DNA from: Dehalococcoidia bacterium
Lineage (GTDB): Bacteria > Chloroflexota > Dehalococcoidia > DSTF01 > JACRBR01
Direction: 5' to 3'
Assembly (NCBI GenBank): GCA_021731085.1
Contig: JAKFYB010000013.1
Span: 152,125-216,124, forward strand
Length of the DNA: 64,000 nt
In this document: positions 58,035 to 64,000 of the stretch, piece by piece
Layout of the letters: each line of letters begins with the position of its first letter
Numbering within the stretch: position 1 is the stretch's first letter
The notes under the pieces: generated by a model
Databases searched by the model: none
What the model was told of the DNA's origin: nothing
What the model saw: only the letters and a program-made list of their open reading frames with translations
Program-made: the position numbers and the translations under genes

Positions 58035-59128
58035 GCACGAAGATGCGCCTCGGCGTCGTCTACGGTGGCCGCTCGGCGGAGCACGAAGTGTCCGTCGTCT
58101 CGGCTTCTGCCGTCCTGCGCGAGGCGGACAGCGCGCGCTTCGAAACAGTGCCGTTCGGCGTCACGGGCGAAGGACACTGGTTGACGCCGCAAGAATCGCA
58201 GATGCAGCTCAAACGCCGCATCGCCCCATACCACAACCGCATGTCGGCCGACGTGCCCTCGCTGCTCGAACGCCAGGATGTGCTCGACGAGCTGCGCGCA
58301 GTCGATGTTGTCTTTCCGCTCGTGCACGGCGTGAACGGCGAGGACGGCACACTGCAGGGCATGCTCGAGATGTTCGGCATCCCGTACGCCGGTTGCGGTG
58401 TCGCGGCGAGCGCCGTGGGCATGGACAAGACACTGCAGAAGCGCCTCTGCGACGAAGCGGGCCTGCGAATCGCGAAGTACATGGTCGTCTTCGAACATGA
58501 ATGGGAGTCCGGGCGCGGCGACGTCATCGCCGCCATCGAGCGCCTCGGCTATCCAGCGTTCGTGAAGCCATCGAACGGCGGTAGCAGCGTCGGCGTCAGC
58601 AAGGTCTCGTCGCGCGAGGATCTCGGCGAGGCGATGCGGCTCGCATTCGGCATCGACCGCAAGGCCGTCGTCGAAGAGACGATCGTCGGGCGTGAGGTCG
58701 AGTGCGGTGTGCTGGGCAACGAGCTTGTCGATGCGTCACCCGTCGGCGAGGTGATCCCCGCCGGCGATTTCTACGACTACCGCGCGAAGTACATCGAAGA
58801 CAGCGCGCGCCTCATCGCACCAGCCGAACTGCCGACCGGCGCCGCCGACCGCATCCGCGAGCGTGCCGTCGCCGCATTCAAGGCCATCGACGGCGAAGGG
58901 TTCGCGCGTGTCGACTTCTTCCTGCCGGAGGACGGCGAGCCTGTACTGATCGAGATCAACACGCTCCCGGGCTTCACGCCGATCAGCATGTTCCCGCGGC
59001 TGTGGGAACTCGCCGGCGTCTCGTACAGCGAACTTATCACGCGCATCGTCGAGCTTGGGCTCGCGCGCGGCGAACGCGACGCGAAGAAGGACAGCGCCGC
59101 AGCGACCGAGGGGGTGGCCAATGCCTGA
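58031..59128 (+). CDS. ddl: D-alanine--D-alanine ligase
   Basis: This is a 365-residue ATP-grasp enzyme making the D-Ala-D-Ala dipeptide for MurF. VVYGGRSAEHEVSVVSA near the start holds the Glu and Ser residues. VFPLVHGVNGEDGTLQGMLEMFGIPYAGCGVAASAVGMDK is the family signature, KPSNGGSSVGVSKV binds ATP, and LIEINTLPGFTPISMFPRL holds the metal site and Asn. The Tyr of SYSEL near the end is typical of D-Ala-D-Ala rather than D-Ala-D-Lac ligases. It overlaps murB and ftsQ. Confidence 0.93.
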   Translation: MSTKMRLGVVYGGRSAEHEVSVVSASAVLREADSARFETVPFGVTGEGHWLTPQESQMQLKRRIAPYHNRMSADVPSLLERQDVLDELRAVDVVFPLVHGVNGEDGTLQGMLEMFGIPYAGCGVAASAVGMDKTLQKRLCDEAGLRIAKYMVVFEHEWESGRGDVIAAIERLGYPAFVKPSNGGSSVGVSKVSSREDLGEAMRLAFGIDRKAVVEETIVGREVECGVLGNELVDASPVGEVIPAGDFYDYRAKYIEDSARLIAPAELPTGAADRIRERAVAAFKAIDGEGFARVDFFLPEDGEPVLIEINTLPGFTPISMFPRLWELAGVSYSELITRIVELGLARGERDAKKDSAAATEGVANA

Positions 59129-59981
59129 CTCCCAGAAGACGCCGGGCAAGTGGCCGTATCGCGCAGGCACGCCGTCGCGAAACAAGCGCGTCGTGAAAGT
59201 GACGGAAGAGCCTCCGCGTGGCGTCCTGCGGCACGAGGAGACAGCAGTCCAGCCGTGGATCACGCCGTTGCAGGCGCGCATTGTGCTGTTTGCCGCCGTG
59301 ATCTCCATGGCGCTGGCGGCGTTGTGGTGGGCGTACCACTCGCCGTACCTCACCGTGCAGAACGTGAGCGTGGTCGGAGCGACAAGCGTGCCAGCAGACG
59401 ACGTACAGCGCGCTGCCAACCTCGACGGTCACAGCACGTTCGGGCTCGATCTCGCGGGCGCAGAGGCGCGCATCGAGGCAATGCCAAAAGTGCGCGCGGC
59501 GACGGTCGAGAAGCTGGGCTGGGACACGGTGCGCGTGACGATCGAAGAGCGCGTGCCCTGGGGTTCGTGGCAGATCAACGGCGTCAACGTTCCCATCGAT
59601 ATCGACGGCCACGTGCTTGATGGCGTCGCTGCGCCGGAAGGGTCGCCCGTGATCCAGGAGATCGACCCCAAGCACGCAATCGCCGCCGGCGACCGCCTCG
59701 ACCCGGGCGCGATTGTGCTGGCCGACCGCCTCCTGCGGGAGTCGGACACGGCGTTCGGACGGCAGGTGCAGGCGTTCCTCTACCGCCAGAGTGCGGGACT
59801 CACGGTGATCCTCGCGGCGCAGGATGTCAACGGGAAGCCGCTGTGGGTGACCTTCGGCGATTCGCGCGACTACGACTACAAGGTGGCCGCGCTGTTCGTG
59901 TTGATGCAGCAGGCGAAGGAACAGGATCTCGCGTTGAACATCGTCGATCTGCGGTTCGGCGATCGGTTGAGCTTTAACTAG
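59121..59981 (+). CDS. ftsQ: FtsQ/DivIB-type cell division protein
   Basis: ATG 59121 overlaps the ddl stop by eight bases and follows GAGGGGG, giving 286 residues. A Lys/Arg-rich cytoplasmic segment of about 50 residues comes first, then one helix (about residues 52-74), a POTRA domain (LTVQNVSVVGATSVPADDVQRAAN, AEARIEAMPKVRAATVEKLGWDTVRVTIEERVPWG), and the FtsQ beta domain. FtsQ recruits FtsL/FtsB to the division site. Position between ddl and ftsA supports the call. Confidence 0.88.
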   Translation: MPDSQKTPGKWPYRAGTPSRNKRVVKVTEEPPRGVLRHEETAVQPWITPLQARIVLFAAVISMALAALWWAYHSPYLTVQNVSVVGATSVPADDVQRAANLDGHSTFGLDLAGAEARIEAMPKVRAATVEKLGWDTVRVTIEERVPWGSWQINGVNVPIDIDGHVLDGVAAPEGSPVIQEIDPKHAIAAGDRLDPGAIVLADRLLRESDTAFGRQVQAFLYRQSAGLTVILAAQDVNGKPLWVTFGDSRDYDYKVAALFVLMQQAKEQDLALNIVDLRFGDRLSFN

Positions 59982-60031
59982 GGAATAGCCGCTGGTCGTT
60001 AGGGATAACGGTAACGGCGCAAGGAGGCAGC

Positions 60032-61276
60032 ATGAGCAGGGGAGGAACGTTCGCTTCTATCGACATCGGGACGACGAAGATCGTCACGGTGGTGGGCGAG
60101 GTGACGAACGAGAACCAGACACGCATCCTCGGCGTCGGCATCGCGCCGTCGGAGGGGCTGTCACGCGGGATGGTCGAGAACATCCGCGACGCAACGGAGG
60201 CAATCCGCGTCTCCGTCGAGAAGGCGGAGAAGTCGAGCGGGACGCGCATTCTCTCGGCCCACATCGGCGTCGCGGGCCAGCACATCGACTGCCTCAACAA
60301 CAGGGGCATCGTCGCCATACCGGACCGCTCGCGGCCGATTATGCCGGACGATGTCGTACGCGTGCTCGATGGCGCGCGCGTTGTAAGCATCCCGACGAAC
60401 CGCGAGATCCTGCACGTCATCCCGCGCTACTACGTCGTCGATGGCCAGGACCACATCTCCGACCCCGTCGGCATGTACGGGACGCGGCTTGATGTCGAGA
60501 CGCACATCGTCACCGGCGTCGAGAGCGCCATCCAGAACCTGCGGCGCTGCGTGCAGGATGCCGGCGTCGAGGTCGACGGCCTCATCCTCGAACCACTTGC
60601 CAGCGCGGAAGCAGTGCTAGACGAGGAAGAGAAGGAGCAAGGCGTCGTCCTCGCCGACATCGGCGGCGGCACGACGGACATCGCGCTCTTCCTCGACGGC
60701 AGTGTCTACCACACGGCTGTGCTGCCCGTCGGCGGCAATCACGTAACGCGCGACATCGTCATCGGCCTGCGCGCGCCCTACCAGGCAGCAGAGGATGCGA
60801 AGCGCAAGTGGGGCCACGCGATCCCAAGCATGGTCGAGTCCAGTGAGGAGATCACGCTCGAAGCCTTTGGCTCAGAAGGGAGCAAGACGGAGCCACGGCG
60901 CCGCCTCTGCGAGATCGTGCAGGCGCGTATGGAAGAAGTGCTCGAGATGGTGACGGCGGAGGTGAAGCGCGCCTGCAACGACGACATCATCTCAGCCGGC
61001 ATCGTCCTCACCGGCGGCGGCGCGAAGCTCGCGGGCATCGACCTGCTCGCCGAGCAGGTGACGGGCTGGCCGGCCCGCGTCGGCGCGCCACGCGACCTGC
61101 ACGGACTGACGGACATGCTGCTCGATCCGGCGTACTCGACGAGCGTCGGCCTGCTGCAGTGGGCCGTGCATGAGGCCGAAGCGAGCGCTTGGCACCAGCC
61201 GTCGCGCGCTTCGCTCGACCTATCGGGCATCAAGAAGCGCCTCGGGAGCTGGGCGAAGGTGCTGTTGCCGGAGTAG
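60032..61276 (+). CDS. ftsA: FtsA, actin-like Z-ring membrane anchor
   Basis: This is a 414-residue actin-like ATPase that tethers FtsZ to the membrane. ASIDIGTTKIVTVVGEV is phosphate motif 1, a long 1C domain (RILGVGIAPSEGLSRGMVENI, IGVAGQHIDCLNNRG) follows, VVLADIGGGTTDIALF is phosphate motif 2, and IVLTGGGAKLAGIDLLAEQVTG is the adenosine motif. The C-terminal amphipathic helix (DLSGIKKRLGSWAKVLL) is the membrane anchor. ATG 60032 follows AAGGAGG. Confidence 0.94.
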   Translation: MSRGGTFASIDIGTTKIVTVVGEVTNENQTRILGVGIAPSEGLSRGMVENIRDATEAIRVSVEKAEKSSGTRILSAHIGVAGQHIDCLNNRGIVAIPDRSRPIMPDDVVRVLDGARVVSIPTNREILHVIPRYYVVDGQDHISDPVGMYGTRLDVETHIVTGVESAIQNLRRCVQDAGVEVDGLILEPLASAEAVLDEEEKEQGVVLADIGGGTTDIALFLDGSVYHTAVLPVGGNHVTRDIVIGLRAPYQAAEDAKRKWGHAIPSMVESSEEITLEAFGSEGSKTEPRRRLCEIVQARMEEVLEMVTAEVKRACNDDIISAGIVLTGGGAKLAGIDLLAEQVTGWPARVGAPRDLHGLTDMLLDPAYSTSVGLLQWAVHEAEASAWHQPSRASLDLSGIKKRLGSWAKVLLPE

Positions 61277-61406
61277 AGGGAAGAAAACACAGAGGCACAG
61301 CGGCACAGAGGTGCTTCTGGAACTTGATGAGGTTCGGTTGGCGCTGTCGCAGGTGTGAGTTGAGTGCGCGCGATAGCGGCGGGCAGGACAGCAAGGAGGC
61401 GGTGAT

Positions 61407-63056
61407 TTGAACGAGATGTACAGCGACATGAACGACCCTCTGGCGGTGGAGCAAGACCCGCCAGCGGAGCCGACCACGGCTCAGGCGTCATCGCCTCGCT
61501 ATCAGCAGACCGTGATGTTCGAGGACGAGCTGCGCGAGATGCAGCGGTTGGAGGAGCGGGAGACGGCGGCGCTCGAGGTCGAGACTGTGCCGGAGGCGCC
61601 GCCGGCTACTACCGAGCCGCCTTCGCCCACACCACCCATACGGCGGTACGCGCCACGCGCGTCCACCAGCGCGCCACGTCCGGCACCGGTCGAGGTTCGC
61701 GCTGAAATCGCACCGGAAGCGGCGCCACAGCCCGCAGCAGGTTCGACGACACCGTTCGTCGCGCACCAGACCGCCCCGAACGAAGAAGCGCGAAGCGAGA
61801 ACATCATGGCTGCATACGCACCCCAAGCCGTACGCGACGCGGCAGAAGTCGAAATCGAAGCAGCAGCCACGGAAGACGATCGGCAGGCAGAAGTGCGGCA
61901 GGAAGCGCCGCAGAGGGAGACGAAGAAGATGGGTTCCAAGGCATACATGGATGGACTGCCACCGATCAAGGTCATCGGGGTAGGCGGCGGCGGTTGCAAC
62001 GCGGTGAACCGAATGATCGAGGAGCAGATCCCCGGCGTGCAGTTCGTCGCCGTCAACACGGACGCGCAAGTGCTGGCGCTCTCGCCGGCCGACGTGAAGC
62101 TCCGCATCGGCGACAAGCTCACGAAGGGCCTCGGGGTCGGCGGCGACCCTTCGCGCGGCCACCGCGCCGCCGAGGAGAGCGAAGACGACCTGATGGAGGC
62201 CGTGCGCGGCGCCGAGATGGTCTTCGTAACGGCAGGCATGGGCGGCGGCACGGGCACTGGTGCATCGCCGATGGTCGCGAAGGTTGCGAAGGACTCCGGC
62301 GCCCTCACCATCGGCGTCGTGACAAAGCCGTTCTCGTTCGAGGGCAAGAAGCGCCGCACCCAGGCGGAGGAAGGCATCCAGCGATTGCAGGATGAGGTCG
62401 ACACCCTCATCGTCATCCCGAACGACCGCCTGCTCCAGATTTGCGACGAGAAGGTGACGATGGAAGAGGCCTTCCACGTGGCCGACGACATCCTGCTGCA
62501 GGGCATTCGCGGCATCAGCGAGATCATCACCCTGCCTGGCGAGATCAACCTCGACTTCGCCGACGTGCGCAAGATCATGGCCGACGCCGGACCGGCGCTG
62601 ATGGCCATCGGCCGCGCATCCGGAGCCAATCGCGCTGAAGACGCGGCTCGCCAGGCGATCGAGAGCCCGCTGCTCGACGTGTCGATCGACGGCGCGCGTG
62701 GCGTGCTGTTCAACATCACCGGCAGCAAGAACCTCGGCCTGCACGAGATCAACGCGGCGGCGCAGGTGATCGCCGATGTCGTCGACGAGGAAGCGGAAAT
62801 CATCTTCGGAACGGCCCTGGACCCGCGCATGGGCGACGAAGTCCAGGTGACGCTCATCGCCACCGGCTTCAACCGCCTGCACGCGGTCGACGACCTGCCG
62901 ATCGAATTCCGCAAGGTCGTCCCGGACGACGTCGTGAGCATCAACGAGCCGGTGGAGGAGAAGCCGGCATACGAGTCGCTGGAGGCTGAGGCCGAGGCGA
63001 ACCCTGACAACCGGGAGTTACCGGCGTTCCTGCGCCGTCGGATTACGGCGCGATAA
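61407..63056 (+). CDS. ftsZ: FtsZ with a ~175-residue disordered N-terminal extension
   Basis: TTG 61407 follows AAGGAGG and gives 549 residues. Residues 1-174 are rich in Ala, Pro, Glu and Thr, with two helix-prone stretches (about 32-56 and 135-165), and have no FtsZ similarity. The GTPase core begins near residue 187 ([17 protein letters not shown]); the T4 GTP loop is G279-[18 protein letters not shown] and [11 protein letters not shown] (T7 loop, with its Asp) are normal. Only about 20 residues separate the core from the C-terminal peptide ELPAFLRRR that binds FtsA. An internal ATG at 61929, with AGGGAG nine bases before it, would make a normal 375-residue FtsZ. Confidence 0.95.
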   Translation: MNEMYSDMNDPLAVEQDPPAEPTTAQASSPRYQQTVMFEDELREMQRLEERETAALEVETVPEAPPATTEPPSPTPPIRRYAPRASTSAPRPAPVEVRAEIAPEAAPQPAAGSTTPFVAHQTAPNEEARSENIMAAYAPQAVRDAAEVEIEAAATEDDRQAEVRQEAPQRETKKMGSKAYMDGLPPIKVIGVGGGGCNAVNRMIEEQIPGVQFVAVNTDAQVLALSPADVKLRIGDKLTKGLGVGGDPSRGHRAAEESEDDLMEAVRGAEMVFVTAGMGGGTGTGASPMVAKVAKDSGALTIGVVTKPFSFEGKKRRTQAEEGIQRLQDEVDTLIVIPNDRLLQICDEKVTMEEAFHVADDILLQGIRGISEIITLPGEINLDFADVRKIMADAGPALMAIGRASGANRAEDAARQAIESPLLDVSIDGARGVLFNITGSKNLGLHEINAAAQVIADVVDEEAEIIFGTALDPRMGDEVQVTLIATGFNRLHAVDDLPIEFRKVVPDDVVSINEPVEEKPAYESLEAEAEANPDNRELPAFLRRRITAR

Positions 63057-63132
63057 CGCGGAATGCCGGAGTTGGAGGAGAAAGGAGGATGTCTAGCCTA
63101 AGCAGAACCCGGGGCTAGCGTAGCCGCCGGGG

Positions 63133-63149
63133 CTTCCCCACCAGGGAAG
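63133..63149. terminator. hairpin downstream of ftsZ
   Basis: CTTCCC and GGGAAG are separated by five bases, about 75 nt after the ftsZ stop; a smaller GGCTA/TAGCC pair lies just upstream. No T-run. Probable end of the dcw operon. The 379-nt region 63057-63435 contains no gene I can support, only this hairpin, the tandem repeat and the nested hairpin listed next. Confidence 0.4.
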
Positions 63150-63260
63150 GAACACAGACGAAGGTCGTGGGCGGCGTTTTGGGAGAGGCGCCGCTCACGG
63201 CTTTCTTGCTGTTAGCGATCCACGAAGGGCATCGAAGGGCGAAGGCACCACGCCTAACCG

Positions 63261-63308
63261 GCTGATCAGCTGACAAGCTGACAAGCTGACAAGCTGACAA
63301 GCTGACAA
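63261..63308. repeat. six 8-bp tandem repeats (GCTGACAA)
   Basis: One variant unit (GCTGATCA) is followed by five exact GCTGACAA units. The array is non-coding, ends in an A-run, and abuts the nested hairpin at 63307-63373. Units are too short for CRISPR. Confidence 0.85.
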
Positions 63309-63373
63309 AAAAGTAGCCCGACCCGGTGGAGTGGAACGGGCAGTTACCACAAGACCGGGAACCTGGGCTACTT
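63307..63373 (-). terminator. long nested hairpin with T-run on the minus strand
   Basis: Three stacked stems are exact: AAGTAGCCC (63311-63319) with GGGCTACTT (63365-63373); CCCGGT with ACCGGG; GTGG plus AAC with GTT plus CCAC, with one bulged base. On the minus strand the structure is followed at once by six T residues. It lies 63 nt after the stop of the kinase-like gene, so it fits an intrinsic terminator, although it is longer than most and could also be a small RNA. Confidence 0.65.
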
Positions 63374-63435
63374 CGGCAGGATTATATCCAGCCGCGCCAA
63401 GAATTGCCATAAGGCCGCGAGTTTCGCGCCACCCG

Positions 63436-63921
63436 TCATCGAACGTGGGCTAGGAGAGCTTCGACCACATCGTCGAGCGGCTTGCGAGTGTCCAGTTCAA
63501 GTGTGGCCCCCTCGCGGAGGCGCGGCTCGACCGTCTGCCGGTAGTGGAGCACCAGGGCGAGTTCCTCCGGGGACTTGCCGTACGTGTTGCCGGTCCGTGA
63601 CGCCAGCCGTTCGGTGAGAACAGAAGGCGGTGCGGAAAGCAGGACAATCTCATCGAACTGCGGATAGAACTTGCCCTGATTGGACGCGCATCCACTGATG
63701 AACAGCACGTCGCTGGTGTCCTCCGAGAGGAGTTGGCGGACCCGATCCTCACGCCAGACCCAGTCCTGATCCACAACTTCCTCTGGCACATCTGAAACGT
63801 CGATGTATTCAGACCAGTCCGGATGGTCGATGTCAACGGCGGCGTGCCCACGTGCGACTAGCGCCTCCACGAGGGTCGACTTCCCGGTGCCCGACATTCC
63901 AGTGATGAGTACGCGTTTCAT
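63436..63921 (-). CDS. P-loop NTPase / small-molecule kinase-like protein
   Basis: ATG 63921 follows AAGGAGGGAG and gives 161 residues. VLITGMSGTGKSTLVEAL is a Walker A motif of the adenylate or shikimate kinase kind, and VDIDHPDWSEY with VLFISGCASNQGKFY resembles small kinases. LLSAPPSVLTERLASRTGNTYG is a lid-like region with Arg residues. The substrate is unknown. The start overlaps the stop of an upstream partial frame by four bases (ATGA), so the two are translationally coupled. It is followed by the hairpin terminator. Confidence 0.75.
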   Translation of the reverse strand: MKRVLITGMSGTGKSTLVEALVARGHAAVDIDHPDWSEYIDVSDVPEEVVDQDWVWREDRVRQLLSEDTSDVLFISGCASNQGKFYPQFDEIVLLSAPPSVLTERLASRTGNTYGKSPEELALVLHYRQTVEPRLREGATLELDTRKPLDDVVEALLAHVR

Positions 63922-64000
63922 GTGCTCCCTCCTTTCGAACCCGCTAGTGCCAGCCACGCCAGATACGCATCGATCGCGTCTCTTATGTTCTGTAGCATAT
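63918..64000 (-). CDS. C-terminal end of a HicB-like antitoxin (partial)
   Basis: A minus-strand frame enters from the right edge and ends in TGA overlapping the kinase-like gene's ATG. The visible end reads NIRDAIDAYLAWLALAG followed by a Gly/Ser/Lys tail. N-I-R-x-A-I-x-x-Y-L is typical of the last helix of HicB-family antitoxins. Only about 27 residues are inside the window, so the call is tentative; nothing of a HicA toxin is visible. Confidence 0.4.
   Translation of the reverse strand, partial: MLQNIRDAIDAYLAWLALAGSKGGST

Noticed and set aside
61488-63010. Two long minus-strand open frames (464 and 502 codons) opposite ftsZ
   Set aside because: No family motifs are visible; codon bias of the ftsZ frame explains the lack of stops.
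63089-63118. Nine-codon ORF after ftsZ with AAAGGAGG directly before ATG
   Set aside because: The ribosome site abuts the start codon with no spacing and the peptide is too short to support.
63261-63308. CRISPR array
   Set aside because: Repeat units are 8 bp and directly adjacent with no spacers, and no cas genes are present.
63307-63373. T-box riboswitch
   Set aside because: The structure lacks the conserved TGGNACCGCG antiterminator block and lies after, not before, a gene on the strand that has the T-run.

Overview
The window is GC-rich, gene-dense bacterial chromosome. It holds no rRNA, tRNA, prophage, IS element or CRISPR array that I can see. The combination of a dcw cell-wall and division cluster headed by mraZ, mreC/mreD/PBP2/rodA, a cdaA-cdaR pair, AmaP-like and RodZ-like membrane proteins, and a very large zinc-ribbon polytopic membrane protein points to a Gram-positive-like or monoderm-affiliated lineage. 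A member of Chloroflexota is my best guess (inference, low to moderate confidence). Several transcription units appear to be leaderless: a TAnnnT hexamer sits 5-9 nt before the start codon and there is no Shine-Dalgarno sequence.

Layout. 1-7 kb (minus strand): a truncated PPOX flavoprotein, an unknown membrane protein, an amidohydrolase, an FmdB-type zinc ribbon, polyprenyl diphosphate synthase, TatD and MetG. 7-11.7 kb (minus): an efflux cassette of tetR, an EmrB/QacA-type MFS pump and an MMPL pump, with a palindromic operator candidate upstream of tetR. 11.8-18.4 kb: a class III CoA-transferase, a YCII protein with three compensating +1 indels, a putative lipoprotein, an MFS exporter, small membrane proteins and glycerate kinase. 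18.5-26 kb: a 43-residue zinc ribbon, AmaP-like, ScpB, YlxP-like, a KefB/TrkA antiporter, RimO, a RodZ-like HTH-TM-PASTA protein, a zincin, a second copy of an uncharacterised ~150-residue family (first copy at 15.6 kb), and RibF. 26-29 kb: FabF, FabD and ornithine carbamoyltransferase. 29.7-33 kb: the overlapping cdaA-cdaR-der operon (c-di-AMP synthesis plus a ribosome-assembly GTPase). 33-39 kb: a 1517-residue membrane protein with six 120-residue repeats, another membrane protein and PlsY. 39-45 kb (minus): a flippase-like protein, RodA, PBP2, MreD, MreC (elongation machinery) and MogA/MoaB. 45.5-63 kb (plus): mraZ, rsmH, ftsL, ftsI, murF, mraY, murD, ftsW, murG, murC, murB, ddl, ftsQ, ftsA, ftsZ. 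The end of the window has a structured, repeat-bearing intergenic region, a P-loop kinase, and the C-terminal end of a possible HicB-like antitoxin.

How it fits together. Two machineries for peptidoglycan growth dominate: lateral growth (mreCD, PBP2, rodA) and septation with precursor synthesis (dcw). Nearby genes supply lipid carriers and membrane (polyprenyl synthase, FabD/FabF, PlsY) and osmotic/turgor signalling (CdaA/CdaR, KefB-like). The dcw promoter carries three TGGKN boxes at exact 10-bp spacing, the signature of MraZ autoregulation. murE is missing from its usual place. FtsZ carries a ~175-residue disordered N-terminal extension with a well-placed internal start site, and this is the most interesting individual gene here.
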